A stretch of DNA of 64,000 nt from positions 620,001-684,000 of the forward strand of contig NZ_FNKQ01000001.1 in the NCBI RefSeq assembly GCF_900100875.1, written 5' to 3'. The translations under genes were made by a program, and so were the position numbers. Shown here one piece after another: positions 54,006-62,936 of this stretch. A model generated the notes under the pieces. The model was not told where the DNA came from and made no database searches. It saw only the letters and a list, made by a program, of their open reading frames with translations. Numbering within the stretch: position 1 is the stretch's first letter; each line of letters starts with the position of its first letter. The stretch comes from Halopelagius longus (lineage in GTDB: Archaea; Halobacteriota; Halobacteria; Halobacteriales; Haloferacaceae).

Positions 54006-54054
54006 GTCCAGCTTTTTGCGAGGAGCGGTCGCGCTACGCGCGACCCGACGAAGT

Positions 54055-54059
54055 AAAAA
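54055..54059 (-). terminator. T-run terminator of tRNA-Pro
   Basis: Five T residues on the minus strand lie 7 bases after the tRNA 3' end. Confidence 0.45.
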
Positions 54060-54066
54060 GGTGGAG

Positions 54067-54137
54067 TGGGACCGCTGAGAGTCGAACTCAGGTCCTACCG
54101 ACCCCATCGGCAGAGGATACCACTACCCCACGGTCCC
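54067..54137 (-). tRNA. tRNA-Pro (anticodon GGG)
   Basis: On the minus strand the acceptor GGGACCG pairs with CGGTCCC and the discriminator base is A. The D arm contains TAGTGGT. The anticodon stem TGCCG/CGGTA encloses the loop ATGGGGT, giving anticodon GGG (proline). The T arm is CTGAG, TTCGACT, CTCAG. The 71-base gene has no CCA encoded and no sign of an intron. A T-run follows the 3' end. Confidence 0.93.
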
Positions 54138-54222
54138 AGGGTGCATTCTGAGGAAGGCGGTTCGAACCGTTAAGTGCTTCGCTTCGACTCGGCGCAGTCA
54201 CCGAGTGCCACGTCGGTCCGAG

Positions 54223-55314
54223 TCACTCCTCGTCGCCGTCGTCACCGTCTCGCGGGGCGACCAGGTCACCCTCGTCGCGGACGGCCATGCTCAACACGGG
54301 GTCGCCCTCGTAGGCCGCGAGTCCCTCGCGGCGGGCGATAACGTACCCGTCGTGTTCCGAGGTGACGGTGTCGAGAACGTCGCCCTGCGGCGTCGTCACC
54401 TCCGCGACGACATCGCCGGATTCGACCACGTCGCCCGGCGCGACGCGGTGGCGGACGAGTCCCGCCGTCTCGGTGCGGGGGTGGACGGTCCGACGGACCG
54501 GATACTCGACCGGCGCGTCGGGGACGCCCGCGCCCGGTTCGCCCACGCCGTCGGGGCGTTCCGTCAGCATCCCGAGTTCGACCATCGCGGCGTAGATGCC
54601 CGCCACGCCCGCCCGGCGGGCGTCCTCGTCGACGACGCTGTGCCCGCCGAGTTCGACGGTGAACGCGGGGATGCCGGCGGCGTTCAGGGCCGCGCCGGCC
54701 GTCGAGCGTTGGAGTCCCTGTTCGACGTACTCCTCGGCGGGGAACTCCGTGAGGACGGGGAGGCCGAACGCCTCGACGAGGCGCGAGAGGTCCTCGGCCA
54801 ACGCCTCCGCCGCCGACTCGTCGCGGCGCGACCCGTACAGCACCCGGTCGCGGATGACGAACGGCATCGACCCGATTTCGGCGGTGTGGACGTCGACGAG
54901 GGCGTCCGCCGACTCCGCGAACGCCTCGTACAGTCGCTCGTCGATTCGCTCCTGTACCCCCGGCGGGCGCGTCGAGGCGGACTCCGGGTCGGGGAAGTAC
55001 CGGTTCGGGTCGTCGTCGCCGTAGTACGACCGCCTGCGGTTCTGCCGCAAGCCCGCCGGGTTGACGACGGGGACGGCGGCGACGGTTCCGGCGAGTCGTT
55101 CGACCGGGAGCGAGCCAATCGCGTCCTGCACCGCCGCGACGCCCGTCGCCTCGTCGCCGTGGACGCCGCCGGTCATCCACAGCGTCGGGCCGTCGTCGAC
55201 TCCCTCGGCGACGACGAGGGGGAGTCGCTCCGCCCCGCCCGTCGGGAGGTCCGTCGCCTCGACCCACCCGGAGACCACCTCGCCGGGTTCGGACTGCACC
55301 GTTCCGAGTTGCAT
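54223..55314 (-). CDS. Succinylglutamate desuccinylase / aspartoacylase family zinc hydrolase
   Basis: The 363-residue protein has zinc ligands in TGGVHGDEATG (His, Glu) and DALVDVHTAEIG (His), plus ADALVDVH and TVELGGHSVVD, as in the AstE/ASPA family, which removes acyl groups from amino acids. The last about 80 residues form a biotinyl/lipoyl-like beta domain (HRVAPGDVVESGDVVAEV), as in other haloarchaeal members. The natural substrate is unknown. The gene lies 78 bases downstream of truB on the same strand. Confidence 0.85.
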   Translation of the reverse strand: MQLGTVQSEPGEVVSGWVEATDLPTGGAERLPLVVAEGVDDGPTLWMTGGVHGDEATGVAAVQDAIGSLPVERLAGTVAAVPVVNPAGLRQNRRRSYYGDDDPNRYFPDPESASTRPPGVQERIDERLYEAFAESADALVDVHTAEIGSMPFVIRDRVLYGSRRDESAAEALAEDLSRLVEAFGLPVLTEFPAEEYVEQGLQRSTAGAALNAAGIPAFTVELGGHSVVDEDARRAGVAGIYAAMVELGMLTERPDGVGEPGAGVPDAPVEYPVRRTVHPRTETAGLVRHRVAPGDVVESGDVVAEVTTPQGDVLDTVTSEHDGYVIARREGLAAYEGDPVLSMAVRDEGDLVAPRDGDDGDEE

Positions 55315-55392
55315 AGTCGAACCTCTCGCCGGGCGGGGAAAAGCGGGGATGGTTCGGCCGTCGTACCGGACCGCCGCGGCGCGGCCGTCGCC

Positions 55393-56265
55393 TCAGACGA
55401 GGACGCGTTCCAAGGAGACGACTTCGCCGGAGTCGGCGTCCGGGTCGCCGACGAGGCGGCCGAGGCAGACGACGGCGTCGTTCGGCGTGTAACACGCGAG
55501 CAAATCGCCGCGACTCGCGTCCTCGGAGTCTATGACGCCCGGCGCGTAGACGGGCGCGCCCTCCGCGACTTGCTCGGCCGCGGAGGGGGCGACGGTGACC
55601 CGCGGGAGGTGCCGCAGGGCGCGTTCGGCGGGCGCGACGACGTCCCGGAGGAACGATTCCTCGCCCTCCTCGGCGAAGGCGAGTGCGTCGGAGAGGTCGT
55701 GCATCGTCGAGAGGTCGGTGTCGTCGAAGGGGTCCGTCGCGGTGCGCCGGAGGTGGCCCATGTGCGCGCCCGTCCCCGCCGCGAGGCCGATGTCGTGGCA
55801 GAGTTTCCGGACGTACGTCCCGCTCTCGCAGTCGATCCGGAGGAGCGCCTGCCGGTCTCGCACCTCAAGGACGTCCACCGCGTGTATCTCCCGCGTCCGG
55901 AGGCGGCGGGTGACGGCGCTCTTCCGCGGCGGCTTCTGGTATATCTCGCCTTCGAACTCGGCGACGACGGCCTCGAAGTCCGACGGTGCCGGGCCGTGAA
56001 GTTCGAGGACGGCGACGTACTCCTTGGTCCCCTCCAAGAACACCTGCGCCATGCGCGTCGCGTCGCCCAGCAAGACCGGCAGACAGCCGGTCACCTTCGG
56101 GTCGAGCGTTCCGGCGTGGGCCGCCCGGTCGGTGCCGACCATGTCGCGCACCCACCCGGCGACTTGGTGCGCCGAGGGGCCGGGCGGCTTGTCGAGGTTG
56201 ACGACGCCGAACGAGCGGAGTTCGTCGGCGCTCCGGTCGGAGGGTGGGCCGCGCAGGTCGGACAT
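55393..56265 (-). CDS. truB: tRNA/rRNA pseudouridine synthase TruB/Cbf5 (dyskerin type)
   Basis: The 290-residue protein has VNLDKPPGPSAHQVAGWV and the catalytic aspartate in HAGTLDPKVTGCLPV, then EYVAVLELHG, CESGTYVRKLCHDIG, and a PUA-like C-terminus (VVAPAERALRHLPRVTV to the end). In archaea this is the catalytic subunit of H/ACA guide RNPs and also modifies tRNA U55. The start is at 56265; an in-frame upstream Met lies in cmk. It is four bases downstream of cmk, so the two are co-transcribed. Confidence 0.92.
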   Translation of the reverse strand: MSDLRGPPSDRSADELRSFGVVNLDKPPGPSAHQVAGWVRDMVGTDRAAHAGTLDPKVTGCLPVLLGDATRMAQVFLEGTKEYVAVLELHGPAPSDFEAVVAEFEGEIYQKPPRKSAVTRRLRTREIHAVDVLEVRDRQALLRIDCESGTYVRKLCHDIGLAAGTGAHMGHLRRTATDPFDDTDLSTMHDLSDALAFAEEGEESFLRDVVAPAERALRHLPRVTVAPSAAEQVAEGAPVYAPGVIDSEDASRGDLLACYTPNDAVVCLGRLVGDPDADSGEVVSLERVLV

Positions 56266-56269
56266 ACTG

Positions 56270-56854
56270 TTAGAAGTCGTAGTTGACGCCGTCGACGGCG
56301 TACTGCCCCTCGTCCGCCTCCGAGCGGTACGACTCGACCGCACCGCCCATGATGTCGAGCACCTCGTCGGGACCCCACCGGGCGGTGTTCAGCACCATGT
56401 CGTAGATGGAGAGGTCGCGGATGGGGATGTTGTAGTACTCCTCGTACCGCAGGGCCTCGCTCCGTTCGCGCGCCTCCGTCTCCTCGCGCGCGAGTTCGAC
56501 GCTCTTGTCCTCGCGGTCGGCGATGCGCGCGGCGCGGACGGCTATCGGCGCGTCGAGCCAGAAGCGCAGGTCGGCGTGCTCGCCCGCGAGCCACCCCGCG
56601 AGGCGGGATTCGAGCACCACGTCGTCTCGCTCCGTCGCGATGGTGTAGAGGCGTCTGTCGAGGTCGCGGTCGATCTGGTCGTCCTCCTCTGCGAGCTTGT
56701 TGAACTCGACGGCGCTGTACCCCCGTTCGGCGGCGAGTTCGCGGAAGATGTCGCCGCCGCTGATGTGTTCGAGGTCGAGCGCCTCGGCCAGTCCAGCCGC
56801 GGTCGTACTCTTCCCGCTTCCCGCGGGGCCGGAGACGGTCAGCAACATACTCAT
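56270..56854 (-). CDS. cmk: Cytidylate kinase
   Basis: The 194-residue enzyme phosphorylates CMP and dCMP. The P-loop is GPAGSGKST (residues 9-17) and the substrate part has [13 protein letters not shown] and [10 protein letters not shown]. It belongs to the archaeal Cmk group, shorter than the bacterial one. It sits between DUF106 (82 bases upstream) and truB (four bases downstream), a conserved archaeal order. It complements CTP synthase in pyrimidine nucleotide supply. Confidence 0.93.
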   Translation of the reverse strand: MSMLLTVSGPAGSGKSTTAAGLAEALDLEHISGGDIFRELAAERGYSAVEFNKLAEEDDQIDRDLDRRLYTIATERDDVVLESRLAGWLAGEHADLRFWLDAPIAVRAARIADREDKSVELAREETEARERSEALRYEEYYNIPIRDLSIYDMVLNTARWGPDEVLDIMGGAVESYRSEADEGQYAVDGVNYDF

Positions 56855-56936
56855 CCTCCGTGGGACGCTCTAAAAGAGGTTGTCTTTGCACCGCGGAGTG
56901 AGAGGCGGTACCGAGGCGTCGGAACGCCGCGTCGCC

Positions 56937-57869
56937 TCAGGACGCCGACGGCGACATGTCGATGTCGAGGCTCTTGCGGATAATCTGGGTGAAGCCCATC
57001 GAGCAGAGGAAGTACCAGACGATCCACGCCTGAATCGGGCCGAGCACCGACTCGGTCCACGCGACTTCGCCCCGAAGCGGCAGGACGAGATTGTTGAGCG
57101 CGACGTGCGCCTCCGACCCGCCGCCGACGCCGATGGCCCAGTACATCCACAGGAACACCGGGATGGTGAGGAACATGATCCAGACCATGGGGCGGAACTG
57201 CTCTTTGAACATCCCGAGTTGGTCGCCCATCGCCTCCATCTGCTCCTGTTGGATGCGTTCGAGTTCCTCGTCGTTGCCGTTCTCCTTGGCCTTCTTCTGA
57301 CGCTCTTGGATGTCCTTCATCCGCTCTTGGTAGGCCCCCATCTTCTCCATGTCCATGAGGTTCGCCTGAAGCAGCGTCGAGTAGAGACCGGTCGCGAGAG
57401 CCAGCACCATCACGACGGCGTAGAACGGCAGCACCTCGTGAAGCGGGCCGAGCGCGACGTTCATCGTCGAACCGATCACGTCGCGGAGCGGCTTCCACGA
57501 GTAGCCGAGGAACAGGCCGACGGTCACCACGCCGGCCATCTTGTCGTACGTGGACCACGAGGAGTCGCCCGTGTCGATGTCGGCGGCGGACGACGAGGAC
57601 GACGTGGACGCCGAGGACGCTCCGTTACCGGCGGCCGCTTCCAGACCCTCGCGGGCCCCCTCCGGGTCGGCGAGGCGGAACCCCTCGTCGCCGTCGACGA
57701 GGACGCCCTTCTCGATGAGGCGGCCCCACTGACCGCTCGTGAGGTCGCCCTTCACGTCGACCCACTTGACCTCTCCGGCCTCCGACCGTTCGAGGACGGT
57801 CTCGACGGCCGTGCGCATCTCCGGGTCGGTGGAGACGAGGTCGCGCACCTTCGATTCGGTTCTTGCCAT
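56937..57869 (-). CDS. DUF106 membrane protein (EMC3/TMCO1/Oxa1-superfamily)
   Basis: The 310-residue protein has an N-terminal region (about 1-115) then membrane helices around a coiled coil. LLQANLMDMEKMGAYQERMKDIQERQKKAKE precedes MVWIMFLTIPVFLWMYWAIGV, as in archaeal Oxa1-like DUF106 proteins that help insert membrane proteins. The start is the Met at 57869 (MARTESKVRDL); a longer start is possible at 57890. It is placed before cmk-truB on the same strand. Confidence 0.88.
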   Translation of the reverse strand: MARTESKVRDLVSTDPEMRTAVETVLERSEAGEVKWVDVKGDLTSGQWGRLIEKGVLVDGDEGFRLADPEGAREGLEAAAGNGASSASTSSSSSAADIDTGDSSWSTYDKMAGVVTVGLFLGYSWKPLRDVIGSTMNVALGPLHEVLPFYAVVMVLALATGLYSTLLQANLMDMEKMGAYQERMKDIQERQKKAKENGNDEELERIQQEQMEAMGDQLGMFKEQFRPMVWIMFLTIPVFLWMYWAIGVGGGSEAHVALNNLVLPLRGEVAWTESVLGPIQAWIVWYFLCSMGFTQIIRKSLDIDMSPSAS

Positions 57870-57969
57870 TACGGGTGAATTAGTCATCACCGGTTATGAA
57901 CCTTTTACTCTCGTTGCGGGCGGATGAGGGGGCGTGACTGGGCCCGAACGAGGGGGACGCGAGGGGACG

Positions 57970-59277
57970 TTAGGGCCAGATGCCCCGCGCCTCGTGGGCG
58001 GCCGCGACCCGCCGGAGGGCGACGGCGTACGCCGCTTCGCGCCACGTCCGCGCGCCGCCTTCGAACTCGGCTCGGACCGCCTCCCACGCGTCGGTCATCT
58101 CGCTTTCGAGTTCCTCGTGGACGCGTTCGAGCGACCACGCCCGCCGATTGATGTCTTGTAACCACTCGAAGTACGAGACGGTGACGCCGCCGGCGTTCGC
58201 GAGGATGTCGGGGACGACCGGAATCCCGCGCTCTTCGAGTATCTCGTCGCCGGCGAACGTCGTCGGGCCGTTGGCGCCTTCGACGACTAACTCGGCGTCC
58301 ACTCGCCCGGCGTTGTCGGCGGTGACGACGTTGCCGACGGCCGCCGGAATCAGCACGTCGACGTCGAGTTCCAGAATCTCGTCGTTCGAGAGTTTCTGCG
58401 GCGCGTCGTACGTCATCACCGCTTCCGGCTCCTCCTCGTGGGTCGGAACGTCGCGGGTGTCGAGTCCGTCGGGGTCGTATATCGCGCCGTTGACGTCGGA
58501 GACGGCGACGACGTTCGCGCCCCAGTCGTCCAACAGGCGCGCGGCGTTCGCGCCGACGCTCCCGAACCCTTGGACGGCGACGGTGACCTCCGAGAGGTCC
58601 CAGCCGTAGTACTCGACGGCTTCGCGGGTGACGATGGCGACGCTTCGGCCGGGCGCGCCGTCACGCCCCTCGCTCCCGCCGATGACCGGCGGCTTACCCG
58701 TGACGACGCCGGGAACCGTCTCGCCCTCCTGCATCGAGTAGGCGTCCATGAACCACGACATCGTCTGGGCGTCCGTCCCCATGTCCGGCGCGGGGATGTC
58801 GGTGTGCGGGCCGACCACGTCGCGGAGTTCCTGCGCGAACCGACGGGTGAGACGCTCCTTCTCCTCGGCGGAGAGCGACTTCGGATCCACGACGACGCCG
58901 CCCTTCGCCCCGCCGAACGGGAGGTCCATCACGGCGCACTTCCACGTCATCCACATCGAGAGGCCGACGCACTCGTCGCGCGTCACGGCCGGGTGGTAGC
59001 GGAGTCCGCCCTTGTACGGGCCGCGGACGCTGTCGTGTTGGGCGCGGTAGCCCGTGAACACCTCCAGCGTCCCGTCGTCGCGTTCGACCGGGAGTTTGAC
59101 TTCGTGGACCGTCCGGGGGTGACGGAGGCGTTCGACGACGTTCGGGTCGATGTCGAGGCGCGTCGCCGCCCGGTCGAGTTGTTTCCGGGCCGTCTCGACG
59201 GCCGACTCCTCCGTCTCCTCTGTGGCCGCGTCCGGCGCGTCCGTCTCGTCCGCCGATGGCTCAGTACTGGTTCCCAT
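57970..59277 (-). CDS. gdhB: Glutamate dehydrogenase, copy 2
   Basis: The 435-residue protein is a paralogue of the 38906 enzyme, sharing [47 protein letters not shown] and [22 protein letters not shown]. The conserved lysines for substrate and acid-base catalysis are present. The first 40 residues are acidic and differ from copy 1. Two paralogues often differ in NAD or NADP use or in growth-condition control. Here it lies between adk and DUF106, 313 bases after adk and with an A/T-rich promoter-like region of its own. Confidence 0.93.
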   Translation of the reverse strand: MGTSTEPSADETDAPDAATEETEESAVETARKQLDRAATRLDIDPNVVERLRHPRTVHEVKLPVERDDGTLEVFTGYRAQHDSVRGPYKGGLRYHPAVTRDECVGLSMWMTWKCAVMDLPFGGAKGGVVVDPKSLSAEEKERLTRRFAQELRDVVGPHTDIPAPDMGTDAQTMSWFMDAYSMQEGETVPGVVTGKPPVIGGSEGRDGAPGRSVAIVTREAVEYYGWDLSEVTVAVQGFGSVGANAARLLDDWGANVVAVSDVNGAIYDPDGLDTRDVPTHEEEPEAVMTYDAPQKLSNDEILELDVDVLIPAAVGNVVTADNAGRVDAELVVEGANGPTTFAGDEILEERGIPVVPDILANAGGVTVSYFEWLQDINRRAWSLERVHEELESEMTDAWEAVRAEFEGGARTWREAAYAVALRRVAAAHEARGIWP

Positions 59278-59590
59278 AGTATCGTGTCCGTGTACCGCGA
59301 CTGACCGTCTCGCGACGATTTCCGAACCGTTCGTCCGGGGACTGTCCTGCCGTCTTCGCGGGACCGCATTTCCACAGCGTCATGGGTATCCCGGGCCGTC
59401 TCGGCCCGTACCAAGAGTAATAGGAATATTAGGATAAACCTATTCTTTTAACCGTGACCGTCTCGGCGATTTTCACGTCTGGTGTTCACGAGTGACACGA
59501 CGGGCGGCGCCTCGACTATCGACCGAGTCGTCGTCGAAGCCGTCGCTGGCGGCGGGCGAGGAAAGAGTAGAAACGGTGTGGCGCGTCGGA
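59278..59590. other. A/T-rich control region upstream of glutamate dehydrogenase copy 2
   Basis: The 313-base gap after adk contains an A/T-rich block at about 59410-59455 (AATATTAGGATAAACC, then TTTTAACC). It lies about 130-180 bases upstream of the copy 2 start on the minus strand, and no gene is seen. It supports a separate promoter for glutamate dehydrogenase. Confidence 0.45.
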
Positions 59591-60220
59591 CTACGCCGAC
59601 TCGACGACGTCGGCCACGTCCTCGAACACGTCGTCGGGCGTCTGTTCGCCGTCCACTTCGACGAGGACGCCCTCGTCGCGGTAGTGTTCGACGACGGGTT
59701 CGGTGTTCTCCTCGTAGACGCTGAGGCGTTCCCGAACCGTCTCCTCTGTGTCGTCGTCGCGTTGGACGAGGCGTTCGCGGACCGCCTCGTCGTCGGGCAT
59801 GTTGAACTCGGTGTGGTAGATGTCGCCCGTCTCGGGGTCGAGGCGGCGGCCGGTGAGTCGCCGGACGAGTTCCTCCTCGCTCACGTCGAGGTAGACGGCC
59901 GCGTCGAGGTCGGTAATCTCCGTGAGGTACTCGGCTTGGTCGAGGTTCCGCGGGTAGCCGTCGAGGACGTAGCCGTCGGCGTTCGAGAGCGCCTCCTTCA
60001 CTATCTCGTTGACCACCTCGTCGGGGACGAGTTCGCCCGCGTCCATGTACTCCCGAGGCGTGTCGTACTCGGTGTCCATGTCGCTTATGTCCATGTCCTT
60101 GTTCGCCCGGAGTGCGTCGCCCGTCGTCACGTGTTCGAGGCCGAACTCTTCGGCGAGCCGCTTGCTCTGCGTCCCTTTGCCGGCACCGGGGGCTCCTAAC
60201 AGGAGAATGTGCTTGCCCAT
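59591..60220 (-). CDS. adk: Adenylate kinase
   Basis: The 209-residue enzyme interconverts AMP, ATP and ADP. The P-loop is [10 protein letters not shown] (from residue 9), the AMP site shows [12 protein letters not shown] and [13 protein letters not shown], and [13 protein letters not shown] begins the lid. The start is Met 60220 (MGKHILLLG); an in-frame Met at 60235 adds five residues. The lid carries no cysteine cluster, so no zinc. The gene is divergent from the YeiH-type transporter. Confidence 0.94.
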   Translation of the reverse strand: MGKHILLLGAPGAGKGTQSKRLAEEFGLEHVTTGDALRANKDMDISDMDTEYDTPREYMDAGELVPDEVVNEIVKEALSNADGYVLDGYPRNLDQAEYLTEITDLDAAVYLDVSEEELVRRLTGRRLDPETGDIYHTEFNMPDDEAVRERLVQRDDDTEETVRERLSVYEENTEPVVEHYRDEGVLVEVDGEQTPDDVFEDVADVVESA

Positions 60221-60445
60221 ACGAACCCCATCCAAGCCCGCCCGTATAACGTTGAAGAAAGCGTCCGTCCTTTCGACGGGTCCGACGCCGCCGCCAGGCG
60301 GAACCGAGGCGCGGAATCAACACATTCAGTGTTCCCCGCGTGGACGGCACCGACAGATGAACGCGACGCCGACGAACGCCCCCGGTCCCGCCGCCGCGCC
60401 GCCTCTCGGCGCGTCTCCCGTCGGCGCGCGGCCCCGCGCCCACTC

Positions 60446-61450
60446 GTGAGCGCGGTTTCGCGGGCCGTCCGAGGGGCCGAAGCCGCCGTCCCGGGCCTCC
60501 TCCTCCTCGTCGCCTTGGCCGGCCTCGCCCGCCTCGTCGCCGGGGCGGTGTCCGGTCTGAACGCGCTCCTCCTCGCCGTCGGATTCGGTGCCGTCGTCGC
60601 CAACACCGTCGGCGTCCCCCGGATTGCGGACGCCGGCGTCCGCTACCGCGGACTGCTCCTCGAAACCGGCATCGTCCTCCTCGGGGCGCGAATCGCCTTC
60701 TCGGACCTCGTCGCCACCGGCCCCGTCGTCCTCGCTCTCGCCGTCGCCGCCGTCGTCGGCGGGGTGGCTCTCGTCGAGTTCCTCGGGCGGCGCGTGTTCG
60801 ACCTCAAGCGCAAGACGGCCTCGCTCCTCGCGGCGGGCGCGAGCGTCTGCGGCGTCTCCGCCGCGACGGCCATCGCGGGCACCATCGACGCCGACGGGGA
60901 GTCACTCGCGCACGTCGTCGCCGCCATCCTCCTCTTCGACGCGGTGACGCTCCTTCTGTTCCCCGTCATGGGCGACCTGTTGGCCCTCTCGCCGCGGCAG
61001 TTCGGCGTCTGGGCCGGATTGAGCATGTACAGCACCGGTCCGGTCACCGCCGCGGGGTTCGCCCACTCGCCGGCCGCCGGACAGTGGGCGACGGTGACGA
61101 AACTCGCCCGGAACGCCCTCTTGGGCGTCGTCGCCCTCTGGTACGCGTTCCGGTACGCCGACCGCTCGGCGGAGTCCGGCGCGGCGTCGCTTCTCGACGG
61201 CGTGCCGAACTTCCTCGCGGGGTTCGCCTTCGTCGCCCTCGCTGCGAACGCCGGCCTCCTCTCCCCGGAGACGCTCGCGACGATAGATGCGACGAGCGAC
61301 GCCCTGTTCGCACTCGCGTTCGCCGGTCTGGGACTCGACGTGCGACTCGAAGCGATGCGCGAGGCGGGCCTCGCGCCCGTCGCCGTGCTCTCCGTCGCCC
61401 TCGCCGTCGTCTCCGCCGTCGCCTTGCTCGCCGTGACGACGCTTCTCTGA
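60446..61450 (+). CDS. YeiH/UPF0324-family putative sulfate exporter
   Basis: The 334-residue protein has about ten membrane helices. AGASVCGVSAATAIAGTIDAD and FGVWAGLSMYSTGPVTAAGFA are family signatures. YeiH-type proteins are proposed sulfate or sulfite exporters, largely by association; substrate is unproven. The GTG at 60446 is chosen because the frame upstream lacks coding character and its GTGA overlaps the end of a 30-codon frame (60357-60449). Confidence 0.82.
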   Translation: MSAVSRAVRGAEAAVPGLLLLVALAGLARLVAGAVSGLNALLLAVGFGAVVANTVGVPRIADAGVRYRGLLLETGIVLLGARIAFSDLVATGPVVLALAVAAVVGGVALVEFLGRRVFDLKRKTASLLAAGASVCGVSAATAIAGTIDADGESLAHVVAAILLFDAVTLLLFPVMGDLLALSPRQFGVWAGLSMYSTGPVTAAGFAHSPAAGQWATVTKLARNALLGVVALWYAFRYADRSAESGAASLLDGVPNFLAGFAFVALAANAGLLSPETLATIDATSDALFALAFAGLGLDVRLEAMREAGLAPVAVLSVALAVVSAVALLAVTTLL

Positions 61451-61513
61451 CCGACGCGCCGGGACGAACGCCTTCCCCGCCGTTTTTCTACCGACGGCGA
61501 CGAACGGTTCGGT

Positions 61514-61957
61514 ATGACGCGATTCGACGCCGACGAACCCCGCGAGCGACGGAAACTGTTCGCCGAGGCGTTCGCCGCCCACCGCGAACGCGCCAGCGCG
61601 TTCGTGACGTTCGAAGTCGACCACGAGGAGAACTCAGACGTTGACGAGCAGGGCTCGTCAGCCCGCCAGACGCAGTCTGGTGACGGCGAGGACGAGCCCG
61701 CGCCGTGGGTGCAGTTCGCCGACCAGACGTTCAACGTGGACGTGACCGACGAGGAACTCGACCGCCTGAAGTCGCTGTTGGACGAGTTCCCCGAGCTCCG
61801 CATCGACCGGATGGAGTCGCCCGACGCCGCGGAGGGGACGAACGTCCGCATCACCGCGCGGTCCGACGCAAACCGCCTCGCGGCGTTCGTAGACCGGACG
61901 TTCCAAGCGGTGTACGGCCGCGACGAGGACTACCGCGCGTGGGTCGCCGCGGTCTGA
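61514..61957 (+). CDS. Conserved haloarchaeal-type protein carrying an inserted peptide
   Basis: The 147-residue protein begins MTRFDADEPRERRKLFAEAFAAHRERASAFVTFEVD and has WVQFADQTFNVDVTDEELDRLKSLLDEFPELR. It looks like a soluble alpha/beta protein of unknown family. Residues 44-57 (DEQGSSARQTQSGD) are encoded by the second copy of the two-hairpin element and lie in a loop between strand and strand. A TATA-like TTTTTCTA lies about 28 bases before the ATG. Confidence 0.65.
   Translation: MTRFDADEPRERRKLFAEAFAAHRERASAFVTFEVDHEENSDVDEQGSSARQTQSGDGEDEPAPWVQFADQTFNVDVTDEELDRLKSLLDEFPELRIDRMESPDAAEGTNVRITARSDANRLAAFVDRTFQAVYGRDEDYRAWVAAV
61643..61681 (+). repeat. In-frame two-hairpin palindromic element, copy B
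   Basis: GACGAGC-AGG-GCTCGTC (61643-61659) is followed by a six-base spacer and CCAGAC-GCA-GTCTGG (61666-61680). It lies wholly inside the 61514 gene and in frame; 32 of 39 positions match copy A at 31371-31409 (minus strand), including the complete first stem, and both copies are read in the same frame. Confidence 0.85.
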
Positions 61958-61990
61958 GCCGCCTCCGGACTCAGGTCGAACCGCCGACAG

Positions 61991-61997
61991 GTTATTT
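61991..61997 (+). promoter_or_regulatory. TATA-like box of the 62022 hydrolase
   Basis: GTTATTT is centred about 28 bases before the ATG at 62022. Confidence 0.4.
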
Positions 61998-62021
61998 GCC
62001 GAACGCGCGCGAACCGACGGT

Positions 62022-62936
62022 ATGTCATCGACGGACGTTCCCGCGGACGGCGTCACGCCCGAGAAAGTCGGCGTCGACGCCGAATCGAGGATGGTGGACG
62101 TCGGCGACGTGCGCCTCCACGTCGTCCTCGCCGGGCCGGAGGACGGCGCTCCGGTCGTCCTCATGCACGGCTTCCCCGAGTTCTGGTACGCGTGGAAGGA
62201 ACACGTCGAACCGCTCGCACACGAGGGGTACCGCGTCGTCGTCCCCGACTTGCGCGGCTACCACCTCAGCGACAAGCCCGAGTCGGTGTCTTCGTACGCC
62301 CCCGACGAACTCGCGGGCGACGTGCTCGGACTCCTCGACGCACTCGACGCGCCCGACGCGCACGTCGTCGGCCACGACTGGGGCGGCTTTCTCGCGTGGT
62401 GGGTCGGACTCCACCACCCCGAACGCGTCCGGACGCTGTCGGCGCTGAACATCCCCCATCCCACCGCCTTCCGGCGGGCCATCTACCACGACTGGGAGCA
62501 GCGACTCCGGAGTTGGTACGTCCTCTTCTTCCAACTCCCGAGGCTCCCCGAGGCCGTCGCGTCTGCGACGGACTACCGCCTCCTCTCGGACCTGATGCGG
62601 CGGACGAGCGAACCCGGGACGTTCAACGCGGCGGACTTCGACTGCTACCGCGCCGCGTGGCGCCGCCCGGGCGCGTACCGGTCGATGGTGAACTGGTACC
62701 GCGCCGTCGTCCGGGCGAACCCCCGTCCGGCGACGGACCGGTGCGACTGCCCGACGCTCGTCCTCTGGGGAGCGAAAGACGACTTCCTCTCCCGGTCGCT
62801 CGCGCTGGACAGCGTGCAGTACTGCGACACCGAACACCTCGTCGTCTTAGACGACGCGACGCACTGGCTTCACCACGAGGAACCCGTCCGCGTCCGCAAC
62901 GAACTGACGAAACACTTCGAGAAAGCGCGCGCGTGA
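62022..62936 (+). CDS. Alpha/beta hydrolase, epoxide-hydrolase-like
   Basis: The 304-residue protein has the oxyanion motif HGFPEFWYAWKEH (from residue 49) and the nucleophile elbow GHDWGGF with Asp119, as in epoxide hydrolases and haloalkane dehalogenases. A catalytic acid is likely in the LVLWGAKDDFL stretch and the His in HWLHHEEP. The cap domain (about 145-225) has paired tyrosines in a plausible place for epoxide activation, but I cannot confirm this. A TATA-like box lies about 28 bases upstream. Confidence 0.85.
   Translation: MSSTDVPADGVTPEKVGVDAESRMVDVGDVRLHVVLAGPEDGAPVVLMHGFPEFWYAWKEHVEPLAHEGYRVVVPDLRGYHLSDKPESVSSYAPDELAGDVLGLLDALDAPDAHVVGHDWGGFLAWWVGLHHPERVRTLSALNIPHPTAFRRAIYHDWEQRLRSWYVLFFQLPRLPEAVASATDYRLLSDLMRRTSEPGTFNAADFDCYRAAWRRPGAYRSMVNWYRAVVRANPRPATDRCDCPTLVLWGAKDDFLSRSLALDSVQYCDTEHLVVLDDATHWLHHEEPVRVRNELTKHFEKARA

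Noticed and set aside
54067-54137. tRNA-Pro as integration site for a mobile element
   Set aside because: No integrase gene or direct repeat of the tRNA 3' end is seen on either side within the window.
60357-60449. A 30-codon frame (starts MNATPTNAPG) ending at the YeiH-type start
   Set aside because: It overlaps with GTGA and could be a coupled leader, but the peptide is low-complexity and there is no evidence of conservation; not annotated as a gene.
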